Below are positions 8,496 to 16,242 of a stretch of 64,000 nt of DNA, piece by piece. The position numbers and the translations under genes were made by a program. The DNA is from Virgibacillus proomii (lineage in GTDB: Bacteria > Bacillota > Bacilli > Bacillales > Amphibacillaceae). The first letter of the stretch is position 1. Each line of letters begins with the position of its first letter. Below the pieces are notes generated by a model. That model was not told the DNA's origin. It saw nothing but the letters and a program-made list of their open reading frames with translations, and did no database searches. The DNA lies in NCBI RefSeq assembly GCF_018916875.1, contig NZ_JAHLNO010000004.1, positions 124,001 through 188,000 of the forward strand, in the 5' to 3' direction.

Positions 8496-9618
8496 ACTGA
8501 TTCTCCTTTCTTCCATACCATAAGCAAATAATTAGTACGACCATGTATAGCCAAATATTGTGAAATAATCCATCTAGAAATGGTACAAGAGGATGAAGTA
8601 CACTTAAAAATGGCAATTGGCTCATTAGATCATCTGTCGGAATAATAGCTCCGCTCGTTAATGCAAGTAACAATGTAATTATTAGTGATAAACTATAGTA
8701 CGCAACAATTTTTTTCATGCTTATTGCGAGCAAAAAAGCGAATCCGTTAATCATGAGTCGGAATGAAATGATTGCAGCAATTCGTGAAAGATTAATGGCT
8801 TCTCCAAAGACATAAGAAAAGATAAAAACAGCTGCTAAATCGATAACGAACAACAAGATTGTATATACTAGAAGATTTAATAAAGCATATGTTTTAAAAG
8901 CAAAGCGAATAAATACAAAACGGGTCTGAACGGAAGAACGAGTTTCCTTTACTAACCAGTCAAATAAGAAAAAGGTTGCCAAGATGGAAAACAATGCCCA
9001 CAATCCCCAATGATCCCATAACTTTAAATTCGTTTCATTTGTTTTTGCTTGGCCTTTAAATTGAAAACTAGCTTTTAATAAATCTTGCTCAGCCTCTATT
9101 TTTTTGCTTGTTGTAATGATTTCTTCTATTTTCCAATTTGTATTCGTCATCAATTGCTCTTCTAATTGTAGAATGGTATAAGCGGTTTTAGCACGACCAG
9201 TATCTTCTTGTACAAAGGAAGCAATCATTTCCGATACAGGTGTATAGGCAAAAGATAAATCCGATTGATAGCTTGTTAGTAAACGATTACGACTACCTCT
9301 GTTAACTTGATTCTCATAGCCTTCTTTAATAATAAATACACTATCTAATTCATGTTTTTTCAATTGCTGTAATGCCTGCTCTTCCTCCAATTGCTTAACA
9401 CGGATAAATGGAGCTTCGTTAATTTTATCTACCAGTTCTCTAGCTGTAGTTGATTGGTCCTCTATTACAATTCCCACAGGAACTTTACTGTCTGCTTGAA
9501 AAGCTGTTACAGCATGGTTAAAACCAAGTATAGCACCTACAGGTAAGATCAGCCAAAATAATAAAGCAGGAAATTGCTGTTTCCAATGTAAGAAGCGAGT
9601 TTGGATAATAGCTTTCAT
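8488..9618 (-). CDS. ABC-2 type exporter permease
   Basis: 376 residues. One membrane segment near residues 17-35, a large extracytoplasmic domain (about 40-200), then about five segments from residue 205 on: the ABC-2 (YhgE/DrrB-like) layout. Its start overlaps the stop of the upstream permease in an ATGA, and its end overlaps the ATPase start. With the second permease it probably makes a heterodimeric channel. Family assignment is from topology and context; no substrate-binding motif is readable. Confidence 0.8.
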   Translation of the reverse strand: MKAIIQTRFLHWKQQFPALLFWLILPVGAILGFNHAVTAFQADSKVPVGIVIEDQSTTARELVDKINEAPFIRVKQLEEEQALQQLKKHELDSVFIIKEGYENQVNRGSRNRLLTSYQSDLSFAYTPVSEMIASFVQEDTGRAKTAYTILQLEEQLMTNTNWKIEEIITTSKKIEAEQDLLKASFQFKGQAKTNETNLKLWDHWGLWALFSILATFFLFDWLVKETRSSVQTRFVFIRFAFKTYALLNLLVYTILLFVIDLAAVFIFSYVFGEAINLSRIAAIISFRLMINGFAFLLAISMKKIVAYYSLSLIITLLLALTSGAIIPTDDLMSQLPFLSVLHPLVPFLDGLFHNIWLYMVVLIICLWYGRKENQYA

Positions 9619-10838
9619 TGACGGATGCGCTCCTTTCCCAGTGCCATGCTTAAAAGAAGAAAAAATCCAACCCCGGTCATTGTAAGTAAAGGAATGTAGT
9701 CAACAAATAAGCGGTCGTTTAATACTACTTCTTGAAGCCAGTACAGCGCTTCAGTTGAAAAGATGTAGCTTAATAGATTCTGTACATTCAAAGGTAGATA
9801 AATTGTCGGGAAAAACGCACCACTTAACAATAGAACCATCATCGTAATGCCAATTTGTGTTAGCAAACGTAATCGATAAGAAGCAATAAGCACTTCAATC
9901 ATTGCAATGCTAAATAGAAAGCAAGTACTATATAAGATTGTAACGATAATTATCCTTATCGAATCCATCAGATGAATATCCCAATGTAATAATTCAATGA
10001 CGAAGAATAAGAAAATGTAGCTTATTATCGTAACAAAGCCAAGGGTAACCAATAACTTGGCAAAGATTTGCTGTAAAGGATGAACGCCATATAAAGTTAG
10101 ACGTTGTTTTAGTCGAGGTGACAAATCTTGATATAGGAAATTATAAATGATTAACAGCCAGATCGTAAAAATGATAAACCAACTTGCTAAGCTATAGTAT
10201 GTAATTGGATTAGCTGTAGCTTGATTTATAATTTCCTCTTCCTGGATAAGCTGCTTCCTGCCGATCGTATAAAAAACAAACTCCTTAAATTGTTCAAATA
10301 CCAGATCATTTCGCTCTTGGTCATTAATAGGAAGTTGTTTCGCATAGGTGTTAATGGTCAATACATTTGCTTGAGAAGCTCGAATATGTCTCGTTACACT
10401 TTCGATTAGTGTTTTTACCATTTGACTTTGAATCGGCTGAGTGGAGTTACCAATAATCGGTAAGGTTACGGGAACTCCCTGATAAAGATTCGCTGTAAAG
10501 CTTTCTGGAAATACGATATATGTACTGAGTTCATCTGTTTCTAACTTCTCAGTTGCTACTGTTTCATCCATGGAACTTAATTGAATGTAAGTTCCAAGTT
10601 GAGAAGTCTCATCCATCATACCAACCAGAAGCTTTGTTTCCTTTGATTGATCCAAGTCAACGAGGCCTACTTGAATCGGAGATCGTTCGTTCGGAGTAAC
10701 GAATGTTACGATAATCGTGGCTAATAAGCCAATAATGATAAAGGGAAATAGCAAAACAAGAGGAAGTGTTAGCCACTTCCTCTTGAGCTGCAATACATTA
10801 TTTTTAATTAACAGTAAAGTTATCCTTGCGAAATGCAT
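9615..10838 (-). CDS. ABC-2 type exporter permease
   Basis: 407 residues with the same plan as its neighbour: a membrane anchor at about 22-46, an extracytoplasmic domain with the motif VGLVDLDQSKETK, and about five C-terminal membrane segments (from residue 215). The LLLSGAFFPTIYLP segment is typical of ABC-2 permeases. Overlap with the next gene is 4 bp. Together with the ATPase it makes an exporter; related systems expel lipids, antibiotics or peptides, but the substrate here is unknown. Confidence 0.8.
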   Translation of the reverse strand: MHFARITLLLIKNNVLQLKRKWLTLPLVLLFPFIIIGLLATIIVTFVTPNERSPIQVGLVDLDQSKETKLLVGMMDETSQLGTYIQLSSMDETVATEKLETDELSTYIVFPESFTANLYQGVPVTLPIIGNSTQPIQSQMVKTLIESVTRHIRASQANVLTINTYAKQLPINDQERNDLVFEQFKEFVFYTIGRKQLIQEEEIINQATANPITYYSLASWFIIFTIWLLIIYNFLYQDLSPRLKQRLTLYGVHPLQQIFAKLLVTLGFVTIISYIFLFFVIELLHWDIHLMDSIRIIIVTILYSTCFLFSIAMIEVLIASYRLRLLTQIGITMMVLLLSGAFFPTIYLPLNVQNLLSYIFSTEALYWLQEVVLNDRLFVDYIPLLTMTGVGFFLLLSMALGKERIRQ

Positions 10839-10885
10839 AAAGAGGGCACTTCCATTCCATCGAATTATTTAGCTGTTTGCCTAAG

Positions 10886-12460
10886 TTAAAATTCTAGATT
10901 GCCACTAGCTGACAGCAACTCAACTAACCAACCTTCAAACTTAGGTCCAACCTCTGTTTCAAAGTATTGCATTATTTCTTCTGCCTGCATTGCTCCTAGA
11001 TCTTTTGTTTCATCATCTTTCGGAATTTTTACGCTATCCATGGTTTTTCCATCAACAGCAGCATGTAGCGAAAATAGATGCTGGCTATCCGCAGCGGGTG
11101 CAAATGCAAAGCTGTGATCAGCATTCATTTTATCATCTTTATAAGTAGAAGAACCACTCCATATAATACTGCCACTTTCACCAGCAGGGTCTTCTAAACT
11201 GAACGTCCTTTCAAAATCTCGTTTCCCATCCTTTAATGATTCTTTACCATCATAGGAGAGGACAAGATCTTCAATTGTTAGTTTAATAGAGTCTTTAGCT
11301 TTCTCATCTTTCCAAGATAAATCTCCTGCTGCATTCATTTTACCTTGGCTAATAGAATCTTCAAAACTGAAGTCAAGGTTAAATTGTTGCTTTTCCTCTT
11401 TTAGGAGATGTGTTCCCTTTATACTAAACGTAACAAGCTGATCTTTATCAGGCCCTAGTTTTACACTAAAATCACGCTGGGCAATAACGTCATCATGAAC
11501 CCAAATAGTTGATGTTAAACCATTTGGAATGTGTAGATCATCTATTCCATCTTTTCCTTCTTTTAAGGATGTATCAAATTCCTTCATCACTTGATCGATG
11601 TCACTATCAAGTGCTGAACTGCCCATTGCTTGTAGTTCTAATTGTTTGCGGATAAGGTCTTTTAGCTTATCATCTGATTGTAATTTTTCGACAGTTTCCT
11701 TAAGTATTTCTTTCAGCTTTTTTTCACTTAATTTCATCGTGATTTTTTCTGTATCTAAAGATTGATCATGAACCTTAATTGTTTCGTCTTCTGATTTAAA
11801 TGCCTCATCAGAAAGTTGGTCATAAATCATTTCGCCATATTCTTTTTTTATATATTCGACATCTTCTTCAGAGAGTGAGCCTTCAAAAAAAGTAGCAAAA
11901 TCAATGTTTTCTTCACCTGTAAATGTCATCGGATCTAATTGATACAGCAGATTACCTACATTTTTTCCTTTAACGGAAAGCAATTCATCAAGAAATGGTA
12001 AGCCAAGCATGAATTGTTCTGCAGTTAAATAATATTCAACGCCATCGACTTTAATGCCGCCAATATCTGCTTGCAATCTCCCAGCCATTTGTTTATTTTT
12101 CATATCTACTGCATGTTTTAATGAAATAGTCGAGTTGTTAATATATTGGGATAGACCCATTTCTCCCATACCAAGATCTTCTGTCGCCATATTCGATTCT
12201 GCTGACAGTTCGTAATTTGTTTCAACAGGTTTTTCCTTTGATTGCTCTAGCCAATCAAGTTCAGGCTCATATCGTTTTTCTATTTGTTCAGTCATAAATT
12301 CCATCGTATTTTTTTCTGCTAAGAAATATTTCTGTTTATCTGATACATTTGCAAAAATGTATGCTGCCACACCACCACCGATTAGTAGTATTGCTGCAAT
12401 AATAATACTAATTAGTGCTTTTGGCGACAGCTTTTTTTTCTGAGATTGCGTTTCTTCCAT
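10886..12460 (-). CDS. Membrane-anchored protein of unknown function with the exporter operon
   Basis: About 524 residues. A short cytoplasmic N-terminus (QSQKKKLSPK) is followed by a single membrane segment (about 17-38, LISIIIAAILLIGGGVAAYIF) and a large acidic outer domain rich in Lys, Asp and Glu, with repeated beta-type patterns. I do not recognise a characterised family (some Bacillus relatives are labelled only as DUFs). It is the first gene of the exporter operon, 47 bp before the permease, so it may be an accessory or substrate-holding subunit. ATG at 12460 was chosen for spacing to GAGAGGGG; 12466 is the alternative. Confidence 0.75.
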   Translation of the reverse strand: MEETQSQKKKLSPKALISIIIAAILLIGGGVAAYIFANVSDKQKYFLAEKNTMEFMTEQIEKRYEPELDWLEQSKEKPVETNYELSAESNMATEDLGMGEMGLSQYINNSTISLKHAVDMKNKQMAGRLQADIGGIKVDGVEYYLTAEQFMLGLPFLDELLSVKGKNVGNLLYQLDPMTFTGEENIDFATFFEGSLSEEDVEYIKKEYGEMIYDQLSDEAFKSEDETIKVHDQSLDTEKITMKLSEKKLKEILKETVEKLQSDDKLKDLIRKQLELQAMGSSALDSDIDQVMKEFDTSLKEGKDGIDDLHIPNGLTSTIWVHDDVIAQRDFSVKLGPDKDQLVTFSIKGTHLLKEEKQQFNLDFSFEDSISQGKMNAAGDLSWKDEKAKDSIKLTIEDLVLSYDGKESLKDGKRDFERTFSLEDPAGESGSIIWSGSSTYKDDKMNADHSFAFAPAADSQHLFSLHAAVDGKTMDSVKIPKDDETKDLGAMQAEEIMQYFETEVGPKFEGWLVELLSASGNLEF

Positions 12461-12484
12461 AAACATTTTCCCCTCTCTCTTTGT

Positions 12485-12977
12485 TACTTTATACTTATTT
12501 GTATTATTTAATAAGTAAAAGGATTACAATGAAGTATCTCTTTAGTTTATAACACTTCGAAAAAATATAGTCAAATTGTGCCAGATCTTGTCCAAACAGG
12601 AGGAAGATAAAAGATATATTAATTATCTTGAAGTTAAAATAAATAAGGGAAGGAAGGACTATTAAATCAATAGAGAAGGATAAGAAAATTCATTGTTTTT
12701 GCACCTATAGACTCTTGTACTATTGAAGTTGGGTCAATAATACTGTTTTTAAGTATGTTGTTTTTCTTTTAAAAAAATTTACAAATTAGTTATAGTTTAT
12801 TAAGCTGTCGTAAATTTTTTGGTTTGAACGAACACAAATCAAGCTATTTTTTCATTGTTAATCATAAAAAAGCAATAGTTACGTTTTGTTAAATGTAACT
12901 TATTGTTAAATAGCGGATTGGATAGAAAGAGTGATTTTAGAAATAACTAGATTTTTGCTGCAGAGCTTGTTTCATGT
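12485..12977. other. Intergenic region without a recognisable gene
   Basis: AT-rich stretch of about 500 bp upstream of the exporter operon. It must contain that operon's minus-strand promoter, but I could not pick one with confidence. No ORF, no repeat copy. Confidence 0.5.
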
Positions 12978-13002
12978 AAAAAACCGCCGATGGAACGGCG
13001 GC
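12978..13002 (-). terminator. Terminator for sspI (minus strand)
   Basis: On the minus strand CCGCCG, 6-nt loop, CGGCGG, then TTTTTT. It stands about 165 bp behind sspI, with the R1-like repeat in between. Confidence 0.75.
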
Positions 13003-13013
13003 TATTCCTTTTC

Positions 13014-13173
13014 TTATCCTGCATGTAACTGGCAGTAAGACTTGCCTTCAAGGTACGGGGTAAAACCGGAGAATAAGTGAAGAATCAACTGTAAGTCAAA
13101 TGTCCGATTCTGTTCACTCTAACCAACAGTGAGGGATAAAGGAAAACCTCTAGTGATTAAAGATTTACTTTAT
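13014..13173 (+). repeat. Degenerate R1 repeat between sspI and its terminator
   Basis: Diverged R1: TTATCCTGCATGTAACTGGC at the left, ATGTCCGATTCTGTTCA in the middle and TTTACTTTATTG at the right. Its closing TTTAT overlaps the sspI stop codon (minus strand), so the insertion seems to have landed at the very end of sspI without altering the protein. Confidence 0.6.
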
Positions 13174-13391
13174 TGATTAGTAGCTTCTTTTACACCTTGC
13201 TCCAGTGCTTCAACCATACGCTGTTTTTCTTCTTCATTGGTATGTTTCCATATTAATTCAAATAAAACACCAAGACCGGGAAGCATTTTTTCCTCACCAT
13301 TTTCAACTGCGTCGACAATCGTTGCTTCTAATTGCTCTTGATCATTAGATGCAATGTTACTCAAGATAGCTTTTCGTAAATTTAAATCCAA
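13170..13391 (-). CDS. sspI: Small acid-soluble spore protein SspI
   Basis: 73-residue minor spore protein. [20 protein letters not shown] and [18 protein letters not shown] are the SspI signature; the B. subtilis protein has 71 residues. It is made in the forespore under sigma-G. It starts at a TTG behind a strong GAGGAGG site. It lies back to back with rlmP, as sspI and ysgA do in B. subtilis. Its presence shows a spore former. Confidence 0.95.
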   Translation of the reverse strand: MDLNLRKAILSNIASNDQEQLEATIVDAVENGEEKMLPGLGVLFELIWKHTNEEEKQRMVEALEQGVKEATNQ

Positions 13392-13438
13392 GGGAACTCC
13401 TCCTCTTTATAACACTTTCGAGTTAATTTAAATTTAGT

Positions 13439-13468
13439 TTGACCTTGTTAAGCGGAAATATGTATACT
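13439..13468 (+). promoter_or_regulatory. Sigma-A-type promoter for rlmP
   Basis: TTGACC, 18-bp spacer, TATACT, ending 30 bp before the start codon. Confidence 0.6.
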
Positions 13469-13497
13469 ATTTAGGATAAGCTTCAAGGAAGTGAAGG

Positions 13498-14244
13498 ATG
13501 ATAAAGATGATTACTTCAATAAAAAATGATAAAGTAAAAATGTGGAAGAAATTATATAAACGTAAAGAACGAATGAAAACAAAAACTTTTTTAATTGAAG
13601 GCTTCCATTTAGTGGAAGAGGCACTTAAAAGCAATTGGACAATAATAGAAATGATAATCCAAGAAGGGGTCGAGCCGCCTTTATTGGGTAAAGATATACC
13701 AATCATTACAGTAAAAAGCAATGTATTTCAAGCATTATCACAAACGGATACACCACAAGGAGTTGCTGCTGTTGTTGCAATGAAGCAATTAGTTAGTACT
13801 AGGTCTAGTGCTGTTTTATTAATTGATGCTATTCAGGATCCGGGAAATTTGGGAACGATTATCCGTACAGCAGATGCGGCAGGGTTTTCTGAAGTGATTT
13901 TAGGGGAAGGAACAGTCGATGTTTTCAATGATAAAGCAATTCGAGCCACACAAGGCTCTTTATTTCATATTCCAATTCGACAAGCTAGTTTACCGGATGA
14001 AATAAAGCAATTGCAGGAGGCTGGATTTACGGTTTGGGCTTCTGCATTAGAGAAGGCGGAAGTTTATACAAGTCTAAAGCCGGAGCGGAAAACAGCTCTT
14101 ATTCTAGGCAATGAAGCAAATGGGGTGCAAAAGGAATTAATGTCTTTAGCGGATAAATGCGTTACTATTCCCATTTATGGCAAGGCAGAATCATTAAATG
14201 TTAGTGTAGCAGCAGGGGTTTTAATGTATTATCTTCAAGCATAA
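13498..14244 (+). CDS. rlmP: 23S rRNA 2'-O-methyltransferase (YsgA/RlmP, TrmH/SpoU family)
   Basis: 248-residue SPOUT methyltransferase. The N-terminal RNA-binding domain (about 1-95, with KTKTFLIEGFHLVEEAL) precedes the knotted catalytic domain: motif 1 DPGNLGTIIRTADAAGF, motif 2 LGNEANGV, motif 3 IPIYGKAESLNVSVAAG. B. subtilis YsgA, the ortholog by sequence and by position before pheS, methylates a guanosine of the 23S A-loop. A second in-frame ATG at 13507 has equally good spacing to AAGG, so the true start may be three codons later. Confidence 0.88.
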   Translation: MIKMITSIKNDKVKMWKKLYKRKERMKTKTFLIEGFHLVEEALKSNWTIIEMIIQEGVEPPLLGKDIPIITVKSNVFQALSQTDTPQGVAAVVAMKQLVSTRSSAVLLIDAIQDPGNLGTIIRTADAAGFSEVILGEGTVDVFNDKAIRATQGSLFHIPIRQASLPDEIKQLQEAGFTVWASALEKAEVYTSLKPERKTALILGNEANGVQKELMSLADKCVTIPIYGKAESLNVSVAAGVLMYYLQA

Positions 14245-14246
14245 TG

Positions 14247-14275
14247 TTGCAAACTGTTGGGTAATTCTTTATAAT
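14247..14275 (+). promoter_or_regulatory. Promoter of the pheST T-box transcript
   Basis: TTGCAA, 17-bp spacer, TATAAT directly upstream of the T-box leader. Confidence 0.75.
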
Positions 14276-14282
14276 ATATGTA

Positions 14283-14543
14283 ACTTTATATGTAAAGCGT
14301 TGAAAGAGCCGGATAACTTGCCAAATTCTACGTTAACAGGGAAGAATGCCTTAGACTGAGAGCATTATATCGTAGCGGTGTTATCCTTTCACTCTGGAGC
14401 AGATACTTGGACCTCTAGTCATGAGTAAAGGTATTCCGGATAGTTCCGTTATCAGTTACAAAAGTGAACACATGTAAATACTTGTGTTAACTAGGGTGGT
14501 ACCGCGATGATAGACCTCGTCCCTTGTTGGGAGGAGGTTTTTT
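14283..14543 (+). promoter_or_regulatory. T-box leader for pheST (tRNA-Phe sensing)
   Basis: The T-box core AGGGTGGTACCGCG is at 14493-14506; its TGGT bulge fits the ACCA end of tRNA-Phe. Stem I arms GGATAAC (about 14311) and GTTATCC (14380-14386) are followed by TTC at 14388-14390 and an A, which I read as the Phe specifier. The terminator is ACCTCGTCCC / GGGAGGAGGT plus T run (14514-14543). Uncharged tRNA-Phe would favour the antiterminator. Unusually, pheS starts 650 bp further on. Confidence 0.88.
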
Positions 14544-14667
14544 ATTGTTTCGGAAACAATATCCGTTTGTACATGGTGGATAATTTTTTTTAAAAGTATC
14601 TTTTGTCTAGCGGTTAAACGCTCGAATGACGAGCAAACTTCGATCTTCTTCTATGAGTTAACATCGG

Positions 14668-14965
14668 TTCCTAAATCCCCATTTTCGTTTGGGCGACAGG
14701 ACAAGAAAAGCTTCGGAAGCGATACACCGCACGAAGAAAAGTGTTTTTCTTTTCAAGGAGAAGTAAGACTTCTTGAATAAGCATCGCGATTTTTCAAGGA
14801 CAAGGAAACCTACGTCAGCGAAACATCGCACGCAGAAAAAGTGTTCTTCTTTTTCAAGGACAAGGAAACCTACGTCAGCGATACACCGCACGCAGAAAAA
14901 GTGTTTTCCTTTTTCGAGGAGAAAAGCGCTTCTTGAATGAAGTTGTCCTTAATGACATCAGAAAA
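14668..14965 (+). repeat. Long R1 variant with near-perfect 60-bp tandem units
   Basis: The left edge CCTAAATCCCC and right edge TTGAATGAAGTTGTCCTTA recall R1. Inside, four units occur; the last two (about 14798-14858 and 14858-14918) are almost identical over 60 bp: ACAAGGAAACCTACGTCAGC, then CGCACGCAGAAAAAGTGTT and CTTTTTC. Each unit can fold (GAAAAAG / CTTTTTC). It lies inside the pheST leader transcript, between attenuator and pheS. Confidence 0.75.
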
Positions 14966-15050
14966 ATCTGCCGCTAACCGAGCGCTTCTAGCCTATTCTG
15001 GGATTAAAAGTAGATAGAGGTTGCTTTAAAGTTGTAAAAATTTAAGTGAA

Positions 15051-15083
15051 AGAGGATGTTTATAAGTCGATTATCCTCTTTTT
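15051..15083 (+). terminator. Second hairpin terminator upstream of pheS
   Basis: AGAGGAT / ATCCTCT stem with 15-nt loop, then TTTTT. It stands about 110 bp before pheS, so a transcript from the T-box promoter would meet two terminators. It may belong to an older or additional control. Confidence 0.55.
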
Positions 15084-15193
15084 GAAACACACACTTAATA
15101 AATAACTGCTGTGCCAGAGACTAGACGTTAGCCAAATTTCTTTTTACGTGATGGATTCTATGATCATTTCAAAATAAGAAGGAGGAGTCTAAA

Positions 15194-16228
15194 ATGAAAG
15201 ATCAATTGAAAGCAATTGAAACAGAAGCATTAGAAAAAATTGCCAAAACAGAAGATATTAAAAAACTGCAAGATATTAAAGTAGCATATTTAGGGAAAAA
15301 GGGTTCCTTAACTAGTGTGCTTCGTGGAATGGGCAAATTGTCCAAAGAAGAAAGACCTGTTGTAGGTGAGCTAGCTAATGCAGTTCGTCAACAAATTACC
15401 GCAAGTTTAGAAGAAAAAATGGAAAAATTGGAGCAAATAGCATTAGAAAAACAATTAGAACAAGAAGCAATAGATGTAACGCTTCCTGGTCGACCAATAA
15501 AATTAGGTGGACCGCATTTATTAACGAAAATTATGGAAGAGATTGAAGATTTATTTATTGGTATGGGCTTTGAAGTACGGGAAGGCCCAGAAGTAGAGAC
15601 GGATTACTATAATTTTGAAGCCTTAAATTTACCGAAAAATCATCCCGCTAGAGAGATGCAGGACACATTTTTTATTACGAAAGATTTGCTAATGCGGACA
15701 CAAACATCTCCTGTACAAGCTAGAACAATGGAAGCGTATGGAGGAAATAAACCAGTAAAAATGATCTCACCAGGTAAAGTGTATCGTCGGGATACAGATG
15801 ATGCAACTCACTCCCATCAATTTACGCAAATTGAAGGTTTATATGTTGATAAACATGTTCGAATGAGTGATTTAAAAGGAGTATTAGATATCTTTGCTAA
15901 GAAAATCTTTGGAAACGACCGGGACATTCGCTTACGTCCAAGCTTTTTCCCATTTACAGAGCCGTCAGTAGAAATGGATATTTCTTGTAAGATTTGTCAA
16001 GGAAAAGGCTGCTCTGTTTGTAAAGGGTCTGGCTGGATTGAAATTCTAGGAGCTGGAATGGTGCATCCAAATGTACTTTCTATGGCCGGTTATGATCCGA
16101 ATGTTTATAGTGGTTTTGCATTCGGAATGGGCCCAGAACGAATTGCAATGCTTAAATATGGCGTAAAAGACATTCGTCAATTTTATACAAATGATATTCG
16201 CTTTTTAAAACAGTATCATAATGCGTAG
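15194..16228 (+). CDS. pheS: Phenylalanyl-tRNA synthetase alpha subunit
   Basis: 344-residue catalytic subunit of the class II (alpha-beta)2 enzyme that charges tRNA-Phe. The N-terminal coiled coil (about 1-85) binds tRNA. Class II motifs are seen: motif 1 near [22 protein letters not shown] (19 central residues), motif 2 [20 protein letters not shown]-type region around residue 195, and motif 3 [18 protein letters not shown] four-Cys patch [12 protein letters not shown] sits in the insertion. AGGAGGAG precedes the ATG. pheT follows after 14 bp. Confidence 0.97.
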   Translation: MKDQLKAIETEALEKIAKTEDIKKLQDIKVAYLGKKGSLTSVLRGMGKLSKEERPVVGELANAVRQQITASLEEKMEKLEQIALEKQLEQEAIDVTLPGRPIKLGGPHLLTKIMEEIEDLFIGMGFEVREGPEVETDYYNFEALNLPKNHPAREMQDTFFITKDLLMRTQTSPVQARTMEAYGGNKPVKMISPGKVYRRDTDDATHSHQFTQIEGLYVDKHVRMSDLKGVLDIFAKKIFGNDRDIRLRPSFFPFTEPSVEMDISCKICQGKGCSVCKGSGWIEILGAGMVHPNVLSMAGYDPNVYSGFAFGMGPERIAMLKYGVKDIRQFYTNDIRFLKQYHNA

Positions 16229-16242
16229 GGAGGAAAATCAAT

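Noticed and set aside
14658-14940. Minus-strand ORFs in repeat units (also 1406-1588, 2610-2891, 6722-6964)
   Set aside because: They follow the repeat sequence itself, differ in frame between copies and have no ribosome binding sites.
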